This document shows positions 32,434 through 40,106 of a stretch of 64,000 nt of DNA, piece by piece. The translations under genes were made by a program, and so were the position numbers. The first letter of the stretch is position 1. Each line of letters starts with the position of its first letter. The stretch comes from an uncultured Clostridia bacterium (GTDB taxonomy: Bacteria; Bacillota; Clostridia; Oscillospirales; Ruminococcaceae), in contig CANQVG010000001.1 of NCBI GenBank assembly GCA_947627235.1, positions 1-64,000 of the forward strand, given 5' to 3'. The notes beneath the pieces are model-generated. The model worked only from the letters and a program-made list of their open reading frames with translations. It did no database searches and was not told where the DNA came from.

Positions 32434-34515
32434 ATGAAACGCCGTACTGTGTTTAAAAGAATGATGACAGTATTTCTCGCCGTACTCATAGCGTGTCTGA
32501 GTGTGAACGTATCGGTAAGCGCCAATAATATTTCGGTATCCGAAAAGAGCTTCGTTGTCTTTGAGGGACAGAAAGTGCTTGAAGGTTGGTACCCGTCCTT
32601 TATTATGAAGCACGAGAATCCTACGCTTATGGAAGGATTTCTCAAAGCCGTTCAGAACGTAGGCGCGGTAATTGAAGTAACATACTCGGGAAATTCAAAT
32701 ATAGGTCTGCTGCTTATGAGCTATCCTCAGGGCGGAAGCCACTATACATCCGTTACATATCAGGATTCTTCGGTAACAGTTTCCGGAAACCGTAAAACAG
32801 CCACGTTCAGTGCCGCCGGGCTTATAAACAGATATACCTCTGCAAAGCATGAGGACGACGGTAATAATATGAGACTTGACAATCTCATGAACTTCGGCAT
32901 AGACGGTGGGGGCAACACCGTTTACTCCGTCATCGTAAAGTGGATGTCGGACGGAATACCGTCGCTCAACGTCAATCTCGATTCTACGCATCAGACCATC
33001 GAGGGCTTCGGAGCTTCCTACACTTGGTACGGTGACTGGATTTCGGGCAACAATCAGAAAGAGACCGTTTTTAACTGGATTTTCAACGACTGCGAGTTTA
33101 ATATCCTCAGATTTCGCGACCTTCACCGCGTGCGCGGCTACGGCGGCGAATTTGAAGACACAAATTACCGGGCGCGTGCCTATAAGCAGTATTACGACGC
33201 GGCGGTCAGAAGAGGAATCAAGCCTATTGTTCTCGTGACGAGCTGGGGCGAATACCGTGACGAAGACTGGATACAGTTTGTCGACAGAGGTACTCACCAT
33301 ACTTGGCAGGGAGACGTTCCGTATACCTACTATACTTTGAAAAAGGATTCAAACGGCAACTATCGTTATAATGACCTTGCAAAATTCTGTGTTGAGTCGG
33401 TTCAGCTGTTTTTGGATGCCGATATACCGGTCGACTACTTCTCAATATCAAACGAAGTTGAGCTTCAGGACGACCGTATGGATGAAAACGGCACTCCGCG
33501 TGATTATTCAGGCTTCTTCTTTGACACCGTGGAGACAGAATATGCCTGTTCATACGCCAAGGCTTATATTGCGGTTTATGACGCTTTCAAAGAGGCTTTC
33601 GGAGATAAAGCCCCCAAGCTTATAGCGCCCGAGACTATGGCTGCCATACCCAGTCTTATAAAGTCATATGTCGACCCTATACTCAGCGAACGTCCCGAGA
33701 CCGTAACCACTATCGCACACCATCTCTACGGCAGCCCGAACACCGCTTCCGATTTTGCGACGATTTCTGGCATGTACTCCGGCAAATATTCCATCTGGCA
33801 GACAGAGTGGTATGAAAACAACCTTTATGCACTTACGTCCGAAATAATAAGAGAGCTTGTATACGAAAACCTCAATGCTTATCTTTACTGGAACGGCGTA
33901 TGGATTCCCGACGATGGAAGATGCCTCATTCAGATTGATGACTGGCCCGCTTATGCAGCCGTTTCCCGCCGCGGACCGCATTATATAATGATGCACTTCT
34001 CTAAGTTTATCAAGAACGGCTATATCCGCGTTGACACCAACAGCTACGCCTCCGGTTCGGAAATCGCGGCGTTTAAGTCGCCCGAGGGAGATAAACTTGT
34101 TATAGTTGCGTTCAACAACAGCGGAGCCAACGAAGAGCTTAAGCTTAATATCGGCGCAAAGGTACTCGGCTCGGAAATATGGCGTTCTATGCTGAATACC
34201 CCCAACTTTGATCGGGAGCAGACAGTGAACGACTATATGAGAAATGTAAATCAGCCTGTCAGCAACGGCGGAATGATTTCGCTTCCCGCAAACAGCCTTT
34301 CCACCATAGTTCTGGACATTGACCCTATAAGATACATTCCGGGCGACGCCGACGGAAACGGCATAGTCAATCTATCTGACGCAGTAACGATTCTCAGACA
34401 TCTTGCCAAGCTCGATGTTGCCGCCTTCAATGCCGACGCGGCCGACGTCGACGGCGATAAGGTCATAACCCTTTCCGATGCCGTTATGATTCTCAGGCAG
34501 CTTGCGAATCTTTAA
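32434..34515 (+). CDS. Secreted GH30-like glycosidase with C-terminal dockerin
   Basis: A 693-residue exported enzyme. A signal peptide spans about 1-30 (cut near SVSA/NN). Residues about 35-175 look like a beta-rich accessory module, possibly carbohydrate-binding. The catalytic barrel starts near 180 (TIEGFGASYTWYGDWI). The likely acid/base is E341 in SISNEVE and the nucleophile E458 in WQTEWYENN, the GH30 pattern for beta-glycanases such as xylanases. A beta domain follows. Residues 636-693 form a type I dockerin with two calcium loops (GDADGNGIVNLSDAV, DVDGDKVITLSDAV). The dockerin should bind a cohesin scaffold, but none is in this window. The ATG at 32434 has AAAGGAA 8 nt before it, unlike the ATG at 32416. 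Confidence 0.85.
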   Translation: MKRRTVFKRMMTVFLAVLIACLSVNVSVSANNISVSEKSFVVFEGQKVLEGWYPSFIMKHENPTLMEGFLKAVQNVGAVIEVTYSGNSNIGLLLMSYPQGGSHYTSVTYQDSSVTVSGNRKTATFSAAGLINRYTSAKHEDDGNNMRLDNLMNFGIDGGGNTVYSVIVKWMSDGIPSLNVNLDSTHQTIEGFGASYTWYGDWISGNNQKETVFNWIFNDCEFNILRFRDLHRVRGYGGEFEDTNYRARAYKQYYDAAVRRGIKPIVLVTSWGEYRDEDWIQFVDRGTHHTWQGDVPYTYYTLKKDSNGNYRYNDLAKFCVESVQLFLDADIPVDYFSISNEVELQDDRMDENGTPRDYSGFFFDTVETEYACSYAKAYIAVYDAFKEAFGDKAPKLIAPETMAAIPSLIKSYVDPILSERPETVTTIAHHLYGSPNTASDFATISGMYSGKYSIWQTEWYENNLYALTSEIIRELVYENLNAYLYWNGVWIPDDGRCLIQIDDWPAYAAVSRRGPHYIMMHFSKFIKNGYIRVDTNSYASGSEIAAFKSPEGDKLVIVAFNNSGANEELKLNIGAKVLGSEIWRSMLNTPNFDREQTVNDYMRNVNQPVSNGGMISLPANSLSTIVLDIDPIRYIPGDADGNGIVNLSDAVTILRHLAKLDVAAFNADAADVDGDKVITLSDAVMILRQLANL

Positions 34516-34680
34516 TGAAGCTTTGCCGAATAAAAGCATTAAAAAATTCTGTTAAAATTAACATAAAATTTACAATGTTTATGCAACATTTTAACGTTTT
34601 TTGCACAATAGCCGATTTTGTCAAAAAATATTAATAAAAGATTGTATAAATTGGCTATAGTAAAACTGCCCAAATTAATG

Positions 34681-34686
34681 TATAAT
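34681..34686 (+). promoter_or_regulatory. Likely -10 of the NPPTG surface protein gene
   Basis: TATAAT, 48 bp upstream of the ATG, in a long AT-rich stretch (34516-34733). No clear -35 at 17 bp. Confidence 0.45.
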
Positions 34687-34733
34687 AATAACACAAAAAG
34701 CGTTTTTGCTTAAAATCAAGGAGGTTTTCAATT

Positions 34734-35006
34734 ATGAAGAAATTACTTGCTATGCTTCTGGCTGTGGCTATGGTTCTCTCGATGCTTACTGTTGTTGCTT
34801 TTGCTCAGAGTACCGATCAGCAGACTGATCCCGAGGGCGGTGACGACGAAATGAACGCCGGCGATTCCACTGAGGATCCTACCGAGGGCGAAAGCAGCGG
34901 TAATGCTGCTGATGACGGGGAAACCAACCCTCCCACCGGTGTAGCTCTTGCTGTTGTTCCTATGATGGTTGCCGCTGCTGCCGCAGTAGTTGCCAAGAAG
35001 CACTAA
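34734..35006 (+). CDS. Tiny secreted surface protein with NPPTG sorting-like end
   Basis: A 90-residue protein. A signal peptide covers about 1-24 (MKKLLAMLLAVAMVLSMLTVVAFA). The mature part is only about 40 residues and very acidic (QQTDPEGGDDEMNAGDSTEDPTEGESSG). The C-terminus has NPPTG, a hydrophobic helix (VALAVVPMMVAAAAAVVA) and KKH. This is the layout of a sortase substrate (NPxTG variant of LPxTG). Once processed, just a short acidic peptide would stay on the wall. An AGGAGG site precedes the ATG. It lies next to the GH30-dockerin gene but has its own promoter. No sortase is in the window. Confidence 0.75.
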   Translation: MKKLLAMLLAVAMVLSMLTVVAFAQSTDQQTDPEGGDDEMNAGDSTEDPTEGESSGNAADDGETNPPTGVALAVVPMMVAAAAAVVAKKH

Positions 35007-35030
35007 TCGTTTATTAAATTAAACACTCAG

Positions 35031-35051
35031 AAGCGCTCCTATGGGGCGCTT
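35031..35051 (+). terminator. Terminator of the NPPTG protein gene
   Basis: AAGCGCTCC and GGGGCGCTT form a 9-bp stem (one T-G pair) with a 3-nt loop, then TTGTTTTAT. Confidence 0.85.
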
Positions 35052-35169
35052 TTGTTTTATGCTTATTTGCCGCCGTTTGGCGCTTTAACGCGAGTATTGA
35101 TCTGCATGACAAAATACTGCGTATTTTTTCGCTCTTTATATTTAAAACGACAATCTTGAAAACAACATG

Positions 35170-35198
35170 TTGACAACGCGGGCGCGTAATGTTAAAAT
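35170..35198 (+). promoter_or_regulatory. Promoter of fhs
   Basis: TTGACA (35170-35175) and TAAAAT (35193-35198) with a 17-bp spacer, 57 bp upstream of the ATG. Confidence 0.85.
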
Positions 35199-35254
35199 TT
35201 TGGTAGAAAAACCGCGCGGCGGATAACCGCTCGCCAAATGAAAAGGGGATAATT

Positions 35255-36931
35255 ATGGCTTATCTTACAGACATTGAAATTGCGCAGAATACACCGTTAA
35301 AGCCCATTACTGAAATCGCCGAAAAGGCGGGCATTGACCTTGATTACCTTGAGCAGTACGGCAGATACAAGGCCAAGCTTGACAACCGTCTGATTCTCAG
35401 GTCAGACCGCCCCGACGGCAAGCTGATTTTAGTCACTGCCATCACTCCGACTCCCGCAGGCGAGGGGAAAACCACCACAACCATCGGTCTTGCGGACGGG
35501 CTGCGCAGGCTCGGCAAAAATTCCGTAGTCGCGCTCAGGGAGCCGTCGCTAGGTCCGGTTTTCGGAATCAAGGGAGGAGCCGCAGGCGGGGGCTACGCGC
35601 AGGTCGTGCCTATGGAAGACATAAATCTTCACTTCACAGGCGACTTCCACGCCATAGGAGCCGCGAACAACCTCCTCGCCGCTATGATTGACAACCACAT
35701 CTATCAGGGCAACGCGCTCAATATCGACCCGAGAAAGATAACTTGGAAGCGCTGCGTGGATATGAACGACCGCCAGCTCCGTTTTGTCGTTGACGGTCTC
35801 GGCGGCAAAGCGAACGGTACTCCCCGTGAGGACGGCTATGATATCACCGTTGCGAGCGAGATTATGGCAGTATTTTGCCTTGCGAGCGATATCGACGATC
35901 TCAAGGCGCGCCTTTCGCGAATCGTTGTCGGATACACCTATGACGATAAGCCGGTCACAGCGGGCGAGCTGAAAGCCGTCGGCGCTATGACTGCGCTTCT
36001 CAAGGATGCGCTTAAGCCTAACCTTGTCCAGACCCTTGAGGGTACGCCGGCTATAGTTCACGGCGGACCGTTTGCAAATATCGCCCACGGCTGCAACTCC
36101 GTCATCGCGACCCGCACCGCTCTCAAGCTCGGAGACTATGCCGTCACCGAGGCGGGCTTCGGCGCAGACCTCGGGGCAGAGAAATTCCTCGACATCAAGT
36201 GCCGTATGGCAGGGCTCACCCCCGACGCTGTGGTCGTCGTCGCGACGGTCAGGGCGCTCAAGATGCACGGCGGTCTTCCGAAGACAGAGCTTGGCAGTGA
36301 AGACCTCTCAGCGCTTGAAAAGGGCATACCCAACCTTATGCGTCACGTTTCAAATATAAAGAATGTCTACGGCCTTCCCGTAGTCGTGGCTGTGAACCGC
36401 TTCCCGACAGATACCGACGCCGAAATCGAGCTTGTAATCAAAAAGTGCGCCGAACTGGGCGTCAAGGCTGTACTCAGCGACGTTTGGGCAAAGGGCGGCG
36501 AGGGCGGCAAGGAACTCGCCGAGGAGGTTATACGTCTCTGCGAGGAGGAAAAGCCCGACTTTAGGTTCTCTTATGAGCTTGACATGCCTATTGAGAAGAA
36601 GATAGAAGCCGTTGTGAAGCGCGTTTACGGCGGCGACGGCGTTATCTTCCAGCCCGCTGCTTCCAAGGAGATAGCGAGGCTCACGGCACTCGGTTTCGGA
36701 AAATGTCCTGTGTGCATCGCCAAGACACAGTACAGCTTCTCAGACGACCCGACCAAACTCGGTGCTCCGACGGGCTTCACCGTCACCGTAAAGAGCGTCA
36801 AGGTTTCGGCCGGTGCCGGATTCATCGTCGCGCTGACCGGGGATATCCTCACAATGCCGGGTCTTCCCAAGGTCCCTGCGGCAGAGAAGATAGACGTCGA
36901 CTCTGACGGGAAAATAAGCGGCTTGTTCTGA
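35255..36931 (+). CDS. fhs: Formate-tetrahydrofolate ligase
   Basis: A 558-residue enzyme that makes 10-formyl-THF from formate, ATP and THF, feeding purine synthesis and one-carbon flow, or the methyl branch of the Wood-Ljungdahl route in acetogens. The P-loop is [16 protein letters not shown] near residues 64-79, followed by [24 protein letters not shown]. Length is typical. AAAGGGG precedes the ATG. It is monocistronic; no other Wood-Ljungdahl gene is in the window, so an acetogenic role is not supported. Confidence 0.96.
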   Translation: MAYLTDIEIAQNTPLKPITEIAEKAGIDLDYLEQYGRYKAKLDNRLILRSDRPDGKLILVTAITPTPAGEGKTTTTIGLADGLRRLGKNSVVALREPSLGPVFGIKGGAAGGGYAQVVPMEDINLHFTGDFHAIGAANNLLAAMIDNHIYQGNALNIDPRKITWKRCVDMNDRQLRFVVDGLGGKANGTPREDGYDITVASEIMAVFCLASDIDDLKARLSRIVVGYTYDDKPVTAGELKAVGAMTALLKDALKPNLVQTLEGTPAIVHGGPFANIAHGCNSVIATRTALKLGDYAVTEAGFGADLGAEKFLDIKCRMAGLTPDAVVVVATVRALKMHGGLPKTELGSEDLSALEKGIPNLMRHVSNIKNVYGLPVVVAVNRFPTDTDAEIELVIKKCAELGVKAVLSDVWAKGGEGGKELAEEVIRLCEEEKPDFRFSYELDMPIEKKIEAVVKRVYGGDGVIFQPAASKEIARLTALGFGKCPVCIAKTQYSFSDDPTKLGAPTGFTVTVKSVKVSAGAGFIVALTGDILTMPGLPKVPAAEKIDVDSDGKISGLF

Positions 36932-36997
36932 TAATTTAAAAGGGGAGTCCTCAGGCCCTTGGGCACAAGGAAACAAAGTTGCATAATCTAAACGCAT

Positions 36998-37023
36998 AGC
37001 CGCCGACTTCATCGTTGGCGGCT
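36998..37023 (+). other. Hairpin downstream of fhs
   Basis: AGCCGCCGAC and GTTGGCGGCT form a 10-bp stem (one G-T) with a 6-nt loop, 67 bp after the fhs stop. It lacks a T tract (CTTGCAATT follows), so terminator function is uncertain. Confidence 0.45.
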
Positions 37024-37188
37024 CTTGCAATTACATATAGTAATTCGTGCGAGCTGCTGTCTTGATTCGGTGTATCTGCGCGACTTGCGCTTTGCGATGT
37101 CCTTATGACACCTTTGTTTTTATGTCAGGGGGGATTTCGACGGGTTTCTATTTATTGGGTACTAATTAGCACTCGCACTTTGCATCTG

Positions 37189-37215
37189 TTAGCACTTAAC
37201 ACACTTGACTGCTAA
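37189..37215. promoter_or_regulatory. CIRCE-type operator (HrcA site) upstream of hsp20
   Basis: TTAGCACTT-N9-GACTGCTAA against the CIRCE consensus TTAGCACTC-N9-GAGTGCTAA: 16 of 18 positions match and the spacing is exact. An extra left half-site TTAGCACTC lies at 37166-37174. The operator covers a possible promoter (TTAGCA, 18 bp, TGC-TAAAAT), so HrcA binding would block it. Confidence 0.8.
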
Positions 37216-37310
37216 AATTCAGCTATTTGTCACTTTATTATCACAAATATAACACAAATAGGGTATATATTGATAATTGTCAAAGGGAAGGAAAACTCCC
37301 GAAGACAAAA

Positions 37311-37337
37311 TTTGCGGACAGCGGCCGCGTCCGCAAA
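37311..37337 (+). other. Stem-loop in the hsp20 5' untranslated region
   Basis: TTTGCGGAC and GTCCGCAAA form a 9-bp stem around a GC-rich loop, 54 bp upstream of the ATG. It does not sequester the AGGAGG site directly. Confidence 0.5.
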
Positions 37338-37391
37338 TAAAATCGCAATCAAAACATATAATATAGTAAATCCTAAAAGGAGGAAATTACA

Positions 37392-37823
37392 ATGTTAGTA
37401 CCTTATGTAAGAAGAAATCTTTCAGCTTTTGATCCGTTCCGTGAACTTGATGAAATCGAGCGTGCTTTCTTCGGAAGCAACGACGGCAAGGTTTCCGCAT
37501 TCTCAACCGATATCAGAGACAACGGCAGTGAATTTGTCCTCGAGGCTGACCTCCCGGGCGTCAAGAAGGAAGATATCAAGCTTGACCTTTCTGACAACAT
37601 TCTCACTATCTCCGCCGAGCGTCATTCGGAGTATGAGGAGAAAGACAAGAAAGGCAACTACGTTCGCTGCGAGCGTTCGTTCGGCTCTTACCAGCGCAGC
37701 TTTGACACCACCGGCATCGACATTGATAAGATTGACGCCGAGTTTAAGGACGGAGTTCTTAAGCTCACAATGCCGAAGCTCGTCGAGAAAAAGCCCGAGC
37801 CCAAGCGCCTTGAAATCAGATAA
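37392..37823 (+). CDS. hsp20: Small heat shock protein Hsp20
   Basis: A 143-residue alpha-crystallin-type holdase that keeps unfolded proteins soluble. The alpha-crystallin domain runs about 35-135 (EADLPGVKKEDIKLDLSDNILTISAER, then GVLKLTMPKL). The end KRLEIR holds the short hydrophobic motif used for assembly. AAAGGAGGAAATTAC precedes the ATG. The gene is alone, with a CIRCE element and a long 5' UTR upstream and a terminator behind. Confidence 0.95.
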   Translation: MLVPYVRRNLSAFDPFRELDEIERAFFGSNDGKVSAFSTDIRDNGSEFVLEADLPGVKKEDIKLDLSDNILTISAERHSEYEEKDKKGNYVRCERSFGSYQRSFDTTGIDIDKIDAEFKDGVLKLTMPKLVEKKPEPKRLEIR

Positions 37824-37830
37824 TATTTAT

Positions 37831-37864
37831 AAAACCGGCGTTCCTCAAAAGGAACGTCGGTTTT
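37831..37864 (+). terminator. Terminator of hsp20
   Basis: AAAACCGGCGTTCC and GGAACGTCGGTTTT form a 14-bp stem (one G-T) with a 6-nt loop, ending in six Ts. Confidence 0.92.
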
Positions 37865-37901
37865 TTATGCCAAAAGCATTTGATTTTTCCGAATAGACAA
37901 A

Positions 37902-37923
37902 AACCCCGTCTTCCGACGGGGTT
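37902..37923 (-). terminator. Terminator of pyrR-uraA
   Basis: AACCCCGTC and GACGGGGTT form a 9-bp stem with loop TTCC. On the minus strand TTTTGTC follows. It lies 20 bp beyond the uraA stop. Confidence 0.85.
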
Positions 37924-37942
37924 CTTGATGTTGATATTATTT

Positions 37943-39301
37943 CTAAGATTTTTTGCGTCCGAGTATTTGGTTTACGATGATGCCAAGAATGAGTGCGGTT
38001 GCTATAGAAGTCACGGTGATTGAGCCGAAGTTGAGCGCGAGACCGCCGATGCCGCAGATGAGTATAGTCGAGACTACAAAGAGGTTTCTGTTTTCCTCGA
38101 GGTCGACTTTCTGAACCATTTTAAGTCCGGATACGGCGATGAAGCCGTAGAGCGCGATGCAGACGCCGCCCATTACGCAGCTCGGAATGGAGTTGACGAA
38201 AGCGACGAACGGCGCGAAGAATGATACGATTATCGCGAGAACGGCGGTGGTAATGATAGTTGCGACGGAAGCGTTGCCGGTAATGGCTACGCAGGCTACG
38301 GACTCACCGTATGTAGTGTTGGGGCAGCCGCCGAATAAAGCGCCTACCATAGAGCCCACGCCGTCGCCGAGGAGGGTTCTCGAAAGTCCGGGGTCTTCAA
38401 GCAGGTCTTTTTCGATAATGGAGGAGATGTTTTTGTGGTCGGCTATGTGTTCCGCGAAGACGACGAGCGCGACGGGGACATATGCCGTGGCTATGGTGCC
38501 GATATACTGACCGGTGATGCCGCTGAAGCCGCCCAAAGCCCTGATAAAGGTAAATTCGGGAAGCTGTACGAATGTCTTGATTCCCATGCCGCCGTCAACG
38601 AGCTTAGCAAAGGAATCGAAGCTGATTATCTTAAGCGCGTCTATACTTGCAAGGCTGCCTATGACCGTCAGAACAACGCCGACGGCATAGCCCGCGAGTA
38701 TGCCGATGATGAAAGGTATGAGCTTGGTCATCTTCTTGCCGTAGGTGGAGCAGACGGTGGTCACGATGAGGGTGATAATACCTACGAGTACGCATATGAG
38801 AGGATTCGCGACTGCCGAGCCGACGGAATCCTTGACGCCGCCGGTCTGGAGGTCGCCGATCGCGTTGCCGGCGAGTGAAAGCCCGATTATCGCAACGGTG
38901 GGACCGATTACAACGGTAGGCATAAGCTTGTTGAGCCAGCCAACGCCGACGAATTTGACGAGTATCGCTATGACTACATAAACGAGTCCCGCGAGGATTG
39001 CGCCGATAATGAGGCCGAGGTAGCCGACTTCAAGTGTGGCGGCTCCCGCAAAAGCGGCTGCCATAGAGCCGAGGAAGGCAAAGGACGAGCCGAGGAAGAC
39101 CGGACTGTTCGCCTTGGTAAACAGAACGTAGATAAGGGTGCCGGCTCCCGCGCCGAAGAGCGCCGCAGCGGGGCTCATCTCGTTGCCTGTGATGATAGGT
39201 ACCGCGAGGGTCGCCGCCATAATGGCGAGCAGCTGCTGGATAGCGAAGACGATCATCTGACCGAACTTCGGCTTGTCCTTGATGCCGTAGACTAATTTCA
39301 T
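37943..39301 (-). CDS. uraA: Uracil permease
   Basis: A 452-residue nucleobase transporter (NCS2/UraA family) with about 14 hydrophobic segments. Family blocks are VPIITGNEMSPAAALFGAGAGTLIY, a central VVFAEHIADHK (the substrate-binding Glu region) and NTTYGESVACVAITGNAS. The pairing with pyrR behind an attenuator identifies uracil as the likely substrate. AGGAGG lies upstream. It is co-transcribed with pyrR, 39 bp away. Confidence 0.93.
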   Translation of the reverse strand: MKLVYGIKDKPKFGQMIVFAIQQLLAIMAATLAVPIITGNEMSPAAALFGAGAGTLIYVLFTKANSPVFLGSSFAFLGSMAAAFAGAATLEVGYLGLIIGAILAGLVYVVIAILVKFVGVGWLNKLMPTVVIGPTVAIIGLSLAGNAIGDLQTGGVKDSVGSAVANPLICVLVGIITLIVTTVCSTYGKKMTKLIPFIIGILAGYAVGVVLTVIGSLASIDALKIISFDSFAKLVDGGMGIKTFVQLPEFTFIRALGGFSGITGQYIGTIATAYVPVALVVFAEHIADHKNISSIIEKDLLEDPGLSRTLLGDGVGSMVGALFGGCPNTTYGESVACVAITGNASVATIITTAVLAIIVSFFAPFVAFVNSIPSCVMGGVCIALYGFIAVSGLKMVQKVDLEENRNLFVVSTILICGIGGLALNFGSITVTSIATALILGIIVNQILGRKKS

Positions 39302-39340
39302 TTTAACATTCCTCCTATATAGTTGTCGGAAAGCGCGGCG

Positions 39341-39883
39341 TCAGCCGTCGTTTTCCGTTAGCGTAACCGCCGTTTCGCTGTCGAACGGCGGAATATGCAC
39401 ACAAATGAGTTCGCTGCGAGAGGTGGGGATATTCTTCCCGACAAAATCCGCTCTTATCGGCAGCTCTCTGTGACCACGGTCAATCAGAATAGCGAGCTGA
39501 ATAGAAGCCGGTCTGCCGACGGAAAAGATAGCTTCAATAGCTGCCCTTACCGTCCTTCCGGTGTAGAGCACGTCGTCGACAAGTATCACCTTTTTTCCGG
39601 CGACCGAAAAAGGCAGCTCGGTTTTTTTGAGAACGGGCATATCCGAGAACTCCGAGATATCGTCGCGGTAATACCCTATGTCGATATCCCCGCAGGGGAC
39701 GCGCACACCCTCGAATCTGAGGATATTGTCGGCAATCATTTCGGCGAGAGCGGCTCCGCGCCGCCTGATTCCCACGAGGCAGATACCGTCGGTGCCGCGG
39801 TTTTTTTCGAGTATCTCATGTGAGATTCTCGTCATAGCGCGGATAACGGCGCTTTCCTCCATCAGCACAGCCTTTACAGCCAT
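39341..39883 (-). CDS. pyrR: Pyrimidine operon regulator PyrR / uracil phosphoribosyltransferase
   Basis: A 180-residue PyrR. It binds pyr mRNA leaders when UMP/UTP is high and also has uracil phosphoribosyltransferase activity. The PRPP loop is VILVDDVLYTGRTVRAA near 97-113, with LVGIRRRGAALA earlier and the RELPIRADFVGKNIPTS region later. I take the ATG at 39883, after AAAGGAGG; the in-frame extension upstream runs through the attenuator. uraA follows in the same transcript. Confidence 0.95.
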   Translation of the reverse strand: MAVKAVLMEESAVIRAMTRISHEILEKNRGTDGICLVGIRRRGAALAEMIADNILRFEGVRVPCGDIDIGYYRDDISEFSDMPVLKKTELPFSVAGKKVILVDDVLYTGRTVRAAIEAIFSVGRPASIQLAILIDRGHRELPIRADFVGKNIPTSRSELICVHIPPFDSETAVTLTENDG

Positions 39884-39906
39884 AGCTTCCTCCTTTACCG
39901 AAAAAA

Positions 39907-39964
39907 CCCTATCGCGCCGCAAGGTACGATAGGGCAGGATATCAATTTTACCGTATCTTGCGGC
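39907..39964 (-). promoter_or_regulatory. Transcription attenuator of pyrR-uraA
   Basis: Two exclusive structures fit the minus-strand leader. The terminator pairs CCCTATCG with CGATAGGG (39907-39914 and 39927-39934), followed by TTTTTT. The antiterminator pairs GCCGCAAG-A-TACG (39952-39964) with 39916-39928, 13 bp with one mismatch, and uses part of the terminator. An upstream pair TACCGT/ACGGTA can trap the antiterminator strand. This matches PyrR-controlled attenuation. Confidence 0.8.
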
Positions 39965-40073
39965 ATCACGGTACCGCATTTAAGATTCTTTGTAAAGTAT
40001 AACACCATATATGGTAGATGTCAATAGAAAAATAAAATTTTTGAGTTAAATTCGGATTTTTTGCATAAAAAGA

Positions 40074-40099
40074 GCAGGCTGCGAAAAGACACAGCCTGC
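40074..40099 (-). terminator. Terminator of the sigma factor gene
   Basis: GCAGGCTG and CAGCCTGC form an 8-bp stem with a 10-nt loop. CTCTTTTTATG follows on the minus strand, 8 bp beyond the stop. Confidence 0.82.
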
Positions 40100-40106
40100 A
40101 ATTATG

